From positions 310,001 through 374,000 of the forward strand of contig CAVYZK010000008.1 of the NCBI GenBank assembly GCA_963772935.1: a stretch of 64,000 nucleotides of DNA, read 5' to 3'. The DNA is from JANNNF01 sp963772935 (lineage in GTDB: Bacteria; Pseudomonadota; Alphaproteobacteria; Rhodobacterales; Rhodobacteraceae). Each line of letters opens with the position of its first letter. Positions within the stretch are counted from its first letter, which is position 1. The position numbers and the translations under genes are program-made. The notes beneath the pieces were generated by a model, which worked only from the letters and a program-made list of their open reading frames with translations, did no database searches and was not told the DNA's origin. Positions 1 to 8,514 of this stretch are shown one piece after another.

Positions 1-347
1 GGGTGCAGGCCTTGGACAGATCCGTGCCCAGCCATTTCGAGACCCCTTTGGGTCGGCGGGTGCCTATCGACTATGACGGCGATGCGCCGGGTATCGAGGT
101 GCGGCTGCAGGAAATGTTCGGCGTAACCCAGCACCCCGTGGTCGGGGCCGCGCGCCTGCCCTTGCGCATCACCCTGCTGTCGCCGGGGCAGCGCCCGGTG
201 CAGGTGACAATGGACCTGCCCGGCTTTTGGGCGCGGTCCTACGCCGATGTGCGCCGCGACATGCGCGGGGCCTACCCGCGCCACCCCTGGCCCGAAGACC
301 CGACGCAAGCCGAACCTACCCTGCGCGCCAAACCGCGCGGCACCTGA
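1..347 (+). CDS. hrpB: ATP-dependent helicase HrpB, C-terminal end (partial)
   Basis: The window opens inside this gene, and only the last 115 or so codons and the TGA stop are present. The visible part matches the C-terminal domain of the HrpB group of DExH-box helicases: a PVQVTxDLPGFWxxSY block, a DMRGxYPRHPWPEDP block, and the typical ending RAKPRGT. The helicase core with its catalytic motifs lies upstream of position 1 and cannot be checked. A GTG at position 3 is in frame but is not the start, because the family is about 800 residues long. Family assignment is firm; the cellular role of HrpB is poorly defined. Confidence 0.88.
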   Translation, partial: VQALDRSVPSHFETPLGRRVPIDYDGDAPGIEVRLQEMFGVTQHPVVGAARLPLRITLLSPGQRPVQVTMDLPGFWARSYADVRRDMRGAYPRHPWPEDPTQAEPTLRAKPRGT

Positions 348-446
348 CCATCTTTCAAGCCTGAAACAGCTTGTGATCCCTGCGGCCTTCAAACCGCTTT
401 GAATTGCGGTTACACCGTGCCGCAATCGAGCCAGAGGAAAACAGAA

Positions 447-1625
447 ATGCAGACGGCACAACAGGCGCGCATCGCCATATCGGCGATGTTTCTGGCGAAT
501 GGTTTTGTCATGGGGGCTTGGGCTCCGCAAATTCCGCTGCTGCTGCCGCGCCATGGGATTACCGAATTTGCGCTTGGCCTGCTGATCCTCGGGCTGGGGG
601 TGGGGGCGGTCAGCGCGATGCTGTTTGCGGGCAAGTTGATTGCCCGGTTCGGGTCGCGCACCGTGTTGCGGGCCTTTGCGCTGTCGATTGTGCCGGTCTT
701 GCCGATTGTGGTTTATGCGCCCTCGGTGCCGGTGCTGGCCGTAGCGATGGCCATTCTGGGCGCGCTGATCGGCTGCATGGACGTGGCGATGAACGCCAAC
801 GCGGTAGAGGTGGAACGCCGCCTTGGCCGCGCGATCATGTCCGCCAGCCATGGATTCTGGAGCCTTGGCGGCTTTCTCGGCGGCTCGCTTGGCGGGTTGC
901 TGATTGCCCGCACCAGTGCCGAGGTGCAGGCCCTGACCGTGGCAGGCGTGGTGGCGGTGATCGTGCTGGTGGCGATGCGCTATCTGCTGACCGAACCTGT
1001 CGCGGCCCCATCTGCCACGCCCAAGGCGGCTCCGGCCATGCTGCCGCGCAATGGTGCGATCTGGTTGCTGGGCCTGATGGCGATGCTGTGCATGATCCCC
1101 GAAGGCGCGGTGCTGGATTGGGCGGCGCTGTATCTGCTGGGCGATCTGGGCACGCCGGCGGAACGGTCTGGCCTTGCCTTCGCGTTCTTTTCCGGGGCTA
1201 TGGCCGCGATGCGCTTTGCCGGGGACGCGCTGCGCAACCGTTTTGGCGCGGTGCTGACGCTGCGCGTGTCAGGGGCTGCCGGGGCTGCGGGTCTGCTGAT
1301 TGCGGCACTGGCCCCGAATGATACCGTGGCCTTGGCAGGGTTCTTTCTTTCAGGGCTTGGCGTCGCCAACATGGTGCCGATCATGTTTTCGGCGGCGGGC
1401 AATTTTCCGGGCATATCGTCGGGTGCGGCGCTATCGACCGTTACCATGGTCGGCTATGCGGGCATCCTTGTGGCCCCGTCGAGCATTGGGTTTGTGGCAG
1501 AGGCCATCGGGTTTCGCGTAACCTACGGCGTTTTGGCGCTGTTGCTGGTGGGCGTAGCCCTGATGGCCAACCGGGTGGCAATCGCCGACGGTGTGCATGG
1601 TCAGCCCAAGGCCGTTGCCATCTGA
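447..1625 (+). CDS. MFS transporter, YbjJ-like
   Basis: A 392-residue inner-membrane protein with about 12 hydrophobic segments and no large soluble domain. The N-terminal GAWAPQIP stretch, the MNANAVEVE segment near residue 115 and SASHGFWSLGG near residue 130 are typical of the fucose-permease/YbjJ branch of the major facilitator superfamily. The substrate cannot be deduced. The ATG at 447 is preferred to an in-frame ATG at 399 because GAGGAAA lies just upstream and the upstream extension looks non-coding. The 3' end overlaps the convergent isochorismatase-like gene by 25 bp. Confidence 0.85.
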   Translation: MQTAQQARIAISAMFLANGFVMGAWAPQIPLLLPRHGITEFALGLLILGLGVGAVSAMLFAGKLIARFGSRTVLRAFALSIVPVLPIVVYAPSVPVLAVAMAILGALIGCMDVAMNANAVEVERRLGRAIMSASHGFWSLGGFLGGSLGGLLIARTSAEVQALTVAGVVAVIVLVAMRYLLTEPVAAPSATPKAAPAMLPRNGAIWLLGLMAMLCMIPEGAVLDWAALYLLGDLGTPAERSGLAFAFFSGAMAAMRFAGDALRNRFGAVLTLRVSGAAGAAGLLIAALAPNDTVALAGFFLSGLGVANMVPIMFSAAGNFPGISSGAALSTVTMVGYAGILVAPSSIGFVAEAIGFRVTYGVLALLLVGVALMANRVAIADGVHGQPKAVAI

Positions 1626-2152
1626 TCTGCCGCCACCAGCGTTGCGAAATCGGCCCCAAGCAGCGACAGCGTCACCCGCAGCACGGTATCTGCATCAATC
1701 CGCCCGCCGTCATGGGCGGGAATGTCGAAGGCCATCAGCGCGTCATGCGCGAGCAGCACGGTAAACCCAAGATCTGAGGCCGACCGCGTGGTTGACGTGA
1801 CGCAAAACGCAGCCACGGCCCCTGCAATCACCAGCCGGTCAATGCCACCTTTGCGCAACAGCGCGTCCAGCCCGGTGCCCGCAAAGGCTGAGGAGCCGGA
1901 TTTATACAGCACCACCTCTGCCCCAACCGGGGCCGCACAGGGCATCACCTCGGCGGATGGCTGTCCCTTGGCAAAGGGGGTGCCGGCTTCATCATGATGC
2001 ACATGCAGGACAGGCAACCCCCTGCCCCGGAACAGTTTCAGCAGGTTTGCGACCTTGTCCTCCGCCCCCGGGTTGGCGTGCGGGCGGCCCGCTGCGATGC
2101 GGTCGGCCATCCCCATCTGCATGTCTATCAACAAAAGCGCGGTTGCCATCAT
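1601..2152 (-). CDS. Isochorismatase-like cysteine hydrolase
   Basis: A 183-residue protein with the alpha/beta fold signature of the isochorismatase/nicotinamidase superfamily. The expected catalytic triad is visible: Asp10 in LLLIDMQ, Lys84 in LYKSGSSAF and Cys117 in AAFCVTSTTRSA. The substrate is unknown; members hydrolyse amides, isochorismate or ureidoacrylate-like compounds. The ATG at 2152 overlaps the stop codon of the upstream DUF1993 gene by 4 bp, so the two are probably translationally coupled. The 3' end overlaps the convergent MFS gene. Confidence 0.88.
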   Translation of the reverse strand: MMATALLLIDMQMGMADRIAAGRPHANPGAEDKVANLLKLFRGRGLPVLHVHHDEAGTPFAKGQPSAEVMPCAAPVGAEVVLYKSGSSAFAGTGLDALLRKGGIDRLVIAGAVAAFCVTSTTRSASDLGFTVLLAHDALMAFDIPAHDGGRIDADTVLRVTLSLLGADFATLVAADQMATALG

Positions 2153-2640
2153 GCCCCCATATAGTCAGCTTTGCCGAGTTCAACCCCATTGTGACGCAAG
2201 ATGTTGTAGGCTGTCGTCACATGGAAATAGAACTGCGGCAGCGAATAGACCATCAGATACTGCAATCCCGGCATCGTCATATCTTGCCCGCGCATCTTTA
2301 TGGTGATCTCGCGGGTGGCAGCGCCGTCGTAGACCGCCGCAGGGAAACTGCCAATATAGGCACGGGCAGCAGCAATACGTGTTTGCAATTCGGCAAAGCT
2401 GGTTTCGGTATCGGGAAAGGACTGCGGCACCTCTCCCGCCATCCGCGCCGAGGCCCGGGCGCCAAAATCGCAGGCGAGTTGCACTTGCCGGGTGAAGGGC
2501 AGCATGTCGGGGAACAGCCGGTAAGCCAGCAGTGCCTCGGGTTTGATGTTTTTCGCCGTCGCATGCGCCTCGGCCTTCGTCAGGATATTCGACAGCGCCC
2601 CGAGGGTGCGGTCGAGCGGTGGAATGATCGTGGCATACAT
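2149..2640 (-). CDS. DUF1993 family protein
   Basis: A 163-residue soluble protein matching the DUF1993 family, which structurally resembles the DinB/YfiT four-helix-bundle group. Features include an N-terminal alpha-helical segment, an LPFTRQVQLACDF block and a C-terminal QFYFHVTTAYNILRHNG block carrying a family-typical histidine. No function is established. The start at 2640 (MYATIIPPLDRT) is chosen because GAAGGG lies upstream and the longer in-frame start at 2691 adds a Pro/Gly-rich stretch with no family similarity. It shares ATGA with the hydrolase downstream, suggesting a two-gene operon. Confidence 0.82.
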   Translation of the reverse strand: MYATIIPPLDRTLGALSNILTKAEAHATAKNIKPEALLAYRLFPDMLPFTRQVQLACDFGARASARMAGEVPQSFPDTETSFAELQTRIAAARAYIGSFPAAVYDGAATREITIKMRGQDMTMPGLQYLMVYSLPQFYFHVTTAYNILRHNGVELGKADYMGA

Positions 2641-2742
2641 CGGCGGCCCCTTCGGCATGTGATGCGCGTTGATCGACCCCGGCGGGGGCATAAGTCAAGC
2701 GCCACCCTTGTCAGCGTCAACGTGCGGTGCCAGATACCTGCC

Positions 2743-3303
2743 ATGAAACCCGACCTTCCCTTGGCCAGCCGCAGCGGCCTGCCCGCCGAATTTCAACTAA
2801 TCCTCGCGGAGTATCCCCGCGCGGGATGGCCGGATCACCGTGATTTCAACGGGCTGGCCGCGTTCTGGCTGGACCGGCATCTGACCTTTCGCCACACCAT
2901 GGGGCAGTTGCGCACTGATGCTGAAGGGCTGATCGACCGCAAGCTCGCGCCTGTGGCCTATGGCAAGCGCCTGCAACGGTTGGGGTCGGGGTTACTGAAC
3001 GATCTGATCGGGCATCACCAGATCGAGGACGACGCCTATTTCCCGCAACTCGCCCGTCTGGAACCCCGCATCGCCCGCGGGTTTGATATGCTGGATGCCG
3101 ACCACCATGCCCTGCACGCCCTGATAGACCGCTTTGCGCGCGGCGCAAACGCCGTGCTTGGGGCCGAGGATGAAACTCGCCACCGCAAGGCCGTGGCCCG
3201 GTTTGCCGGTGATCTGGCCGCGTTCGAAGGGCTGCTGACACGGCATCTGACCGATGAGGAAGATCTGGTACTGCCCGTGGTGCTGAAACACCGGGTTGGC
3301 TAG
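2743..3303 (+). CDS. Hemerythrin HHE-domain protein
   Basis: A 186-residue helical protein with spaced His/Glu residues of the hemerythrin cation-binding family: His46 and His51 in the first helix, HHQIED at 91-96, ADHHALH at 119-125, and RHLTDEED at 167-174. It probably binds a non-haem di-iron centre and senses or stores O2 or NO; this is inference from the family. The frame stays open upstream to 1957, but that extension is antisense to two real genes, so the ATG at 2743 is taken as start. The TAG stop shares the palindrome CTAG with the stop of the convergent gene. Confidence 0.85.
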   Translation: MKPDLPLASRSGLPAEFQLILAEYPRAGWPDHRDFNGLAAFWLDRHLTFRHTMGQLRTDAEGLIDRKLAPVAYGKRLQRLGSGLLNDLIGHHQIEDDAYFPQLARLEPRIARGFDMLDADHHALHALIDRFARGANAVLGAEDETRHRKAVARFAGDLAAFEGLLTRHLTDEEDLVLPVVLKHRVG

Positions 3304-3920
3304 CGGTCATGCGCGCCTTTGCCCGCAAGGATATGCGGGCGGAACCTGGCAATCCGTGCGAGGCGGGTGGCAGAGGTCTTGGCAGAGGCAAGGGCGATGG
3401 CATAGCTTTTCTGCCGCCCCGGGGTCAGGGCCTGAAACGCCTCGGCAAGGGCGGGGTCGCCGTCCAGCGCATCCAGCAACTCGTCCGGCAGATCAACGGT
3501 GCTGTCGTCCTTTGCTGGTTTGATGCCCGCTGCCGCATAGCCCATGGCCTCCACCAGATAGGCGCGGATCACCGTGGCCATGCGGGCAACCGTGCCATTG
3601 ACCGCAAAGCGGATCATTTCGGCATGCCGGGTGTAGGGCCCCTGCTTTTCAAGGATACCATCGGGATCGGTCATCAGGGCGGCGTTAAAGAAGGTCAGCC
3701 GGAAATCGCCGCGAAACGCCCCGATGATCGCGATGTTCCGCCCGGCGTGCATGTAGCAGGGATGCCCCCATTTCACCGTCTCGGTCAGCCCGGCCTCCAC
3801 ACAAATCCGCCGCAGTTCGGCAAGGCCCGCAGCCCACGCCTGCACCGAACAGTCGGGCGTCGCAAAACGGTCACACCGCCCGCAGCCTTTCAGGAAATAC
3901 TCCGCGATATCCGTGATCAT
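3300..3920 (-). CDS. YdeI/OmpD-associated DUF1801-type protein
   Basis: A 206-residue protein of the YdeI/YdhG group. The N-terminal DUF1801-like domain shows TVKWGHPCYMHAGRNIAIIG and a RLTFFNAALM block; the C-terminal helical part has the ALTPGRQKSYAIALASAK signature of OmpD-associated YdeI proteins. The biochemical role is unknown. The start at 3920 is preferred over one at 4016 because GGAG sits 9 nt upstream and the family begins at this point. It is convergent with the hemerythrin gene and the stops overlap on CTAG. Confidence 0.83.
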   Translation of the reverse strand: MITDIAEYFLKGCGRCDRFATPDCSVQAWAAGLAELRRICVEAGLTETVKWGHPCYMHAGRNIAIIGAFRGDFRLTFFNAALMTDPDGILEKQGPYTRHAEMIRFAVNGTVARMATVIRAYLVEAMGYAAAGIKPAKDDSTVDLPDELLDALDGDPALAEAFQALTPGRQKSYAIALASAKTSATRLARIARFRPHILAGKGAHDR

Positions 3921-4086
3921 CACGATGCTCCGGGTGATGGTGCGCAAAGCCTGTTGTAGCGGGTTTTGGCTGGGGTGCCAAATGGGGGATGGGGCCAGCC
4001 GGACCATGCGGGACAATCCGGCCAGCCCGTGATAGGCAGGCCTCCATACCCCAATTCCCAGACCCCAGTTCTACGGCGAGACTTGC

Positions 4087-4836
4087 ATGACGATCACCCA
4101 TGAAGATGACCTGGACGGCCTGAAACACATTGGCCGGATCGTCGCCAATACCATGCACGCCATGGCACGGGCGATGGAACCGGGCATGACCACCAAAGAG
4201 CTGGACCAGATCGGCCGCGCGCTGCTGGACCGGGCGGGCGCGCAATCTGCCCCGGAGGCGACTTATGATTTTCCCGGCGCCACCTGCATCAGCGTCAATG
4301 AGGAAATCGCGCATGGCATTCCGGGGGCGCGGGTCATCGCGGCGGGCGATCTGGTCAACATCGACGTGTCGGCCAGCAAGAACGGCTATTTCGCCGATAC
4401 CGGGGCGACGTTTCGCATGGGGGCGGTGCGCCCCTCGCTGGACCGGTTGTGCCGGGACGGCAAGCGCGCCATGCAGATCGGCATCGCGCAGGTGGGCCAT
4501 AACAAGCCGTTGGCCGGGATCGGCAAGGCCATCGGTCGGTTTGCCTCGGCGCAAGGCTATACGCTGATCCGGAACCTCGCGAGCCACGGCGTAGGCCGCG
4601 CCTTGCACGAATATCCCGAGGAAGTGGCCACATGGCCCAGCCGGGGCGACACCCGGCAGATGCACCGGGGGCTGGTGCTGACGGTCGAGCCGTTCCTGTC
4701 CCGGGGTGGGACATGGGCCAGACAAGGCCGCGATGGCTGGACGCTCTATGCCGACCCAGCCGCCCCGGTGGTGCAGTATGAACACACGGTCGTGGCCACC
4801 GACCGGGGGGCGATCATCGTGACGATGCCGGGCTGA
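4087..4836 (+). CDS. map: Type I methionine aminopeptidase
   Basis: A 249-residue cytosolic metalloprotease of the pita-bread fold that removes the initiator methionine from nascent proteins. The substrate-binding His76 (EEIAHGIPG) and the five metal ligands are visible: Asp93 (NIDVSA), Asp104 (YFADTG), His167 (SHGVGRALHE), Glu201 (TVEPF) and Glu232 (YEHTV). Length is normal for the family. It stands alone on the plus strand between two minus-strand units. Some alphaproteobacteria carry more than one type I copy; whether this is the housekeeping one cannot be seen here. Confidence 0.93.
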   Translation: MTITHEDDLDGLKHIGRIVANTMHAMARAMEPGMTTKELDQIGRALLDRAGAQSAPEATYDFPGATCISVNEEIAHGIPGARVIAAGDLVNIDVSASKNGYFADTGATFRMGAVRPSLDRLCRDGKRAMQIGIAQVGHNKPLAGIGKAIGRFASAQGYTLIRNLASHGVGRALHEYPEEVATWPSRGDTRQMHRGLVLTVEPFLSRGGTWARQGRDGWTLYADPAAPVVQYEHTVVATDRGAIIVTMPG

Positions 4837-4848
4837 CCTTGGCTGCGG

Positions 4849-5775
4849 TCACACCCCCAGACACCAGCGCATGACCGCCTTCTGTGCATGCAGGCGGTTT
4901 TCGGCCTCGTCGAACACCACGGAATGGGCGCCGTCCATCACGGTGCTGGTCACCTCGTCGTTCCGGTGGGCGGGCAGGCAGTGCATGAACAGCGAGTCGG
5001 TTTTGGCGCGGGCCATCAGCGCCTCGTTCACCTGATAGCCGCGCAACTGGTTGTGGCGGCGTTCCTTGGCGGATTCGGGGTCGTGCATCGACACCCAGGT
5101 GTCCGTCACCACAAGGTCGGCCCCCTGCACCGCAAGGGCCGGGTCGCGTTCAATGGAAACCCGCACGCCTTTGGCACGCGCAAACCCAAGGGCGGCGGCG
5201 TCAGGGTCGAGCGGTTCCGGGCCCGTGAAGGTGAAGTCGAAGCCGAACTGCCCTGCCGCGTGCAGGAAGGACGTGCAGACGTTGTTGCCGTCCCCTGCCC
5301 AGACCACCTTCTTGCCCGCGATCGGGCCACGATGTTCCTCATACGTCATCACATCGGCCATGATCTGGCAGGGATGGGTGCGGTTGGTCAGGCCGTTGAT
5401 CACCGGCACGGTGGCGTGTTCGGCCATCTCCTGCAGGGTGGCTTCCTCGAACGTGCGGATCATGATCAGATCGACATAGCGGCTGAGAACCCGGGCGGTG
5501 TCGGCAATCGTCTCGCCATGGCCAAGTTGCATTTCCTTGCCCGACAGCACCATGGTCTGGCCGCCCATCTGCCGCACGCCGACGTCGAACGACACGCGGG
5601 TGCGGGTCGAGGGTTTCTCAAATATCAGTGCAACCATGCGGCCTGCCAGCGGCTGGTCATCGTCCGGCGTGCCCTTGGGGCGGTCGTTGCGGGCGGTTTT
5701 CATCGCGTGGGCAGAGTTGATCATCGCCCGCAGGTCGGTGGCGTCGGTGGTGTGGATATCGAGGAAGTGCTTCAT
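4849..5775 (-). CDS. argF: Ornithine carbamoyltransferase
   Basis: A 308-residue enzyme that makes citrulline from ornithine and carbamoyl phosphate in arginine synthesis. The carbamoyl-phosphate site STRTR is at residues 56-60, HPCQ at 134-137, and the ornithine-binding HCLPA loop at 266-270; DTWVSM is also present. The protein is full length. It lies downstream of argD on the same strand with a gap of about 94 bp that holds a GC-rich hairpin and a dispersed repeat element, so the two are probably co-transcribed, possibly with attenuation between them. Confidence 0.96.
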   Translation of the reverse strand: MKHFLDIHTTDATDLRAMINSAHAMKTARNDRPKGTPDDDQPLAGRMVALIFEKPSTRTRVSFDVGVRQMGGQTMVLSGKEMQLGHGETIADTARVLSRYVDLIMIRTFEEATLQEMAEHATVPVINGLTNRTHPCQIMADVMTYEEHRGPIAGKKVVWAGDGNNVCTSFLHAAGQFGFDFTFTGPEPLDPDAAALGFARAKGVRVSIERDPALAVQGADLVVTDTWVSMHDPESAKERRHNQLRGYQVNEALMARAKTDSLFMHCLPAHRNDEVTSTVMDGAHSVVFDEAENRLHAQKAVMRWCLGV

Positions 5776-5801
5776 CTGATAGGGCTTTCGGGTTGAGAGC
5801 G

Positions 5802-5862
5802 CCGGGGGGTTTCACACCCCCCGGACCCCCTGTGGGATATTTAGGGACAGAAAATGAGGGCC
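5802..5862 (+). repeat. Dispersed intergenic element, copy A (hairpin plus GGGATATTT core)
   Basis: This element fills most of the argD-argF gap. It starts with a perfect 8-bp hairpin (CCGGGGGG at 5802-5809, CCCCCCGG at 5817-5824, 7-nt loop), followed by GTGGGATATTTAGGGACAG and AAAATGAGGG. The core matches copy E near 52190 almost exactly and is related to copies near 11830, 15520 and 46360. It ends within 10 bp of the argD stop codon, antisense to that gene. Its function is unknown; the hairpin may affect argD-argF read-through. Confidence 0.6.
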
Positions 5863-5869
5863 ACTGGCG

Positions 5870-7046
5870 TCAGGCCGCTTCCAATGCTGTGGCGGCTCGG
5901 TCGAGCCGGGCCAAGGCTTCGGTGATATCCTCGGACGTGATGTTCAGCGCGGGCAGCAGGCGCAGCACGTTGTCGGCGGCAGCGACGGTCAGCAGGTGTT
6001 GGGCATAGCCTGCCTTGACCACATCGGTGTTGGCGGCGACGCATTTCAGGCCCAGCATCAGGCCATGGCCGCGCACTTCGGCGAACACGTCCGGGTGGCT
6101 GGCAACCAGCCCCTCCAGCCCCTGGCGGAACTGGGCGGCACGCGCGCCCACCTGTGCCAGAAACGCATCGTCGGACACCATGCCCAGCACTGCCGCGCCG
6201 ACCGCACAGCCCAAAGGATTGCCGCCGTAGGTGGACCCGTGCGTGCCCGCCACCATGCCCGCCGCCGCGCGTTCTGTCGCCAGCACCGCGCCCAACGGAA
6301 AGCCGCCGCCGATGCCCTTGGCGACCATCATGATATCAGGCGTGATACCGGCCCATTCATGCGCGAACAGCCGGCCCGTGCGGCCCATGCCGCATTGCAC
6401 CTCGTCAAAGATCAGCAAGGTGCCGGTGGCGTCGCACAGATCACGCAGGCCTTTGAGGCATTGATCGGGGATTGACCGGATGCCGCCTTCGCCCTGCACG
6501 GGTTCGACCATCACGGCGCAGGTCTGATCGGTGATCGCGGCCAACAGCGTGTCATGGTCGCCCCATTTGATCTGCCGGAAGCCCGGCATCAGCGGGCCAA
6601 AGCCCTTGACCATTTTCTCGGACCCTGCGGCGGCAATCGCCCCGGTGGAGCGGCCATGGAACGCGCCTTCCAGCGTCAGGATTTCCACCCGCTCGGGCTG
6701 GCCGTTGTCGTAGTGAAACTTGCGGGCCATCTTGATTGCCAGCTCTGCCGCCTCGGTGCCGGAATTGGTGAAGAACGCAGTGTCGGCAAAGGTCAGGTCC
6801 ACCAGCATCGCCGCAAGCCGTTCCTGTTCCGGGATGCGGTAGAGGTTCGACACATGCCACAGCTTCGCCGCCTGTTCGGAAATCACCCGGACCAGCTCGG
6901 GATGGGCATGGCCCAAGCGCGTTGACCGCGATGCCTGCGCCAAGGTCGAGATAGCGCGACCCATCCTCGGACGTCAGCCAAGAGCCTGCGCCCGAGACGA
7001 AGGCCATGGGCGCGCGGTTATAGGTGGGCAAAACGGCAGTGATCAT
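5870..7046 (-). CDS. argD: Acetylornithine aminotransferase (frameshifted as written)
   Basis: A PLP-dependent class III aminotransferase of arginine synthesis; reconstructed length is 391 residues. The N-terminal part (MITAVLPTYNRAPMAFVSG, start 7046, AAAGGG upstream) is in one frame. The rest, from GHAHPELVRVISEQ to the end, is in another. The break is at the GG at 6910-6911: on the coding strand CTTGGGC is followed by CATGCC, with one C too many. Downstream motifs are intact: DEVQCGMGRTG, the PLP lysine in VAKGIGGGFPLGA, and GSTYGGNPLGCAV. I read this as a probable sequencing indel; a true lesion would make the strain dependent on another aminotransferase. Confidence 0.9.
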
Positions 7047-7406
7047 GGGATAAACCCTTTTCGCATGAGGGCCGGACGGAACAACCGTGGCCGTGGGATA
7101 TGTCAACGTAGGGAAGCGCCCGTGCGTGGGCAATACGAAACCATGCGCCTTAGCGGCGTCGGGGATGGGCGATTTGGGTCATCCGGTTGGTCATGGCGGT
7201 TGCATAGCAAAGGCTTGCCGCAAAGGGAACCCTGTTTGCGGCACCACCTGCGCAGAAATGCGCCCGGATGCAGGCGGCAGGGCCTGTGCCGCTGCCAGCA
7301 CCGCTTGATCTTACCGCCCCCGCCTTGTATGCCACGCTGTCATATCTACATTGGGTCTCTTGCGGCCCGACCAGCCTGAAAACCAGCCGAAAAGCGGAGA
7401 CCCCTG
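7047..7406. other. Divergent intergenic region argD/gcrA
   Basis: This 360-bp stretch separates the divergent argD and gcrA genes and must hold both promoters. I see no convincing ORF with family similarity, no RNA gene and no GANTC methylation site. An AT-richer patch (TTGTATGCC, then CATATCTACATTG) at about 7325-7352 is the best candidate promoter area for gcrA, but no -35/-10 pair with standard spacing stands out. Confidence 0.4.
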
Positions 7407-8021
7407 ATGTCCTGGACCGATGAGCGCGTTGAGACGCTTAAAAAGATGTGGGCCGAAGGCCAGTCGGCCAGCCAGATCGCCAAGGAACTGGGCGGCGTCA
7501 CCCGCAACGCGGTGATCGGCAAAGTACATCGTCTGGGCCTGTCGAACCGTGTGGGTGGGGCCAAGGACGAGGAAGAAGAAATCCCGGTCGTGGTTGCAGC
7601 CCCCGTGGCCGCCGCGCCCAAGCCTGCGGTGGTCGAGGCCGTGCGCCCCGCTGAACCCGCCCCTCGCCCGGTGGAACGCCCGGCCCCCGCCGCCGCCCCG
7701 GCCCCGGTGACCGGCACCAATGTGACGCCGATGCCGATGCGCAAGGTCATCATCCCCGCAGGCCAGCCGCTGCCGCCGCAGCCCAGCCTGAACGAGATCA
7801 GCCCCGAGGCACTGGCCTCGGTGCGCGAGGTGGAAAAGCACGCCAAGCGCCTGACTCTGATGGAATTGACCGAACGCACCTGCAAATGGCCGATCGGTGA
7901 CCCCGCCACCGATGATTTCTGGTTCTGCGGCCTGCCATCCTTGCCCGGCAAACCTTATTGCGAGGCGCATGTCGGTGTGGCCTTCCAGCCCATGAGTGCC
8001 CGTCGCGACCGCAGGCGCTAA
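7407..8021 (+). CDS. gcrA: Cell-cycle transcriptional regulator GcrA
   Basis: A 204-residue protein. The N-terminal helix-turn-helix region begins MSWTDERVETLKKMWAEG and continues with GGVTRNAVIGKVHRLGLSNR, typical of GcrA. The middle is a Pro/Ala-rich linker (about 70-120), and the C-terminal part carries the conserved TCKWPIGDP and FWFCGLP blocks with paired cysteines. In Caulobacter, GcrA binds the sigma70 holoenzyme and activates promoters bearing CcrM-methylated GANTC; the same role is likely here. It is divergent from argD and convergent with the next small secreted-protein gene. Confidence 0.95.
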   Translation: MSWTDERVETLKKMWAEGQSASQIAKELGGVTRNAVIGKVHRLGLSNRVGGAKDEEEEIPVVVAAPVAAAPKPAVVEAVRPAEPAPRPVERPAPAAAPAPVTGTNVTPMPMRKVIIPAGQPLPPQPSLNEISPEALASVREVEKHAKRLTLMELTERTCKWPIGDPATDDFWFCGLPSLPGKPYCEAHVGVAFQPMSARRDRRR

Positions 8022-8034
8022 GCCTTGGCGGCTG

Positions 8035-8511
8035 TCAGGGACAGGTTTCCTGCCAGCCGCGATTGTCAAAATCCCAGCACAACCCTTGCGCTTCTGTCGC
8101 CTCAAACAGGCGGTCAAACGGCTGGGCCTCGGCTCCGGCATCGCAGGCGAGGGCTTTCAGCACATCCTCGCCTTGCAGAACATTGACGCCATAGTCGGGG
8201 CCTGCATCGGGTGACATCTTGTCAATGCTCTGCCACACCTCATAGGCATAGCCCGCGTTGTAAAACGTAATGCTGTCAGATATATAGCGCCCGATGCCGT
8301 TCCAAGGTGTGTAGGTGCCATCCGACAACGGCACCGACAGGTCCAGTTCAGCCGCCTTGCCGCGTTTGCCATAAGCATAGGTCACAGCGTCACCCGACAG
8401 GCACACGGTCACCTGCCGCGACCCGTTGATGGTGCAGGACAACAGCACCTCGTCGCAGGCCTGCGCCTGCATCGGCAGCATCGCAAGCAGACCCCAGATC
8501 AAGCACCGCAT
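8035..8511 (-). CDS. Small exported protein of unknown function
   Basis: A 158-residue protein with a clear signal peptide (MRCLIWGLLAMLPMQAQA, cleavage near residue 18) and several cysteines in the mature part (CDEVLLSC, VCL, LACD, LCWDF, and a terminal ETCP), suggesting a disulfide-bonded periplasmic protein. I do not recognise a family with confidence. It follows the AsmA gene with a gap of only 3 bp, so the two probably form an operon and this protein may share its envelope context. Confidence 0.72.
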   Translation of the reverse strand: MRCLIWGLLAMLPMQAQACDEVLLSCTINGSRQVTVCLSGDAVTYAYGKRGKAAELDLSVPLSDGTYTPWNGIGRYISDSITFYNAGYAYEVWQSIDKMSPDAGPDYGVNVLQGEDVLKALACDAGAEAQPFDRLFEATEAQGLCWDFDNRGWQETCP

Positions 8512-8514
8512 TGG

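Noticed and set aside
1957..2742. N-terminal extension of the hemerythrin gene
   Set aside because: In-frame but antisense to the hydrolase and DUF1993 genes; the ATG at 2743 gives the normal family length.
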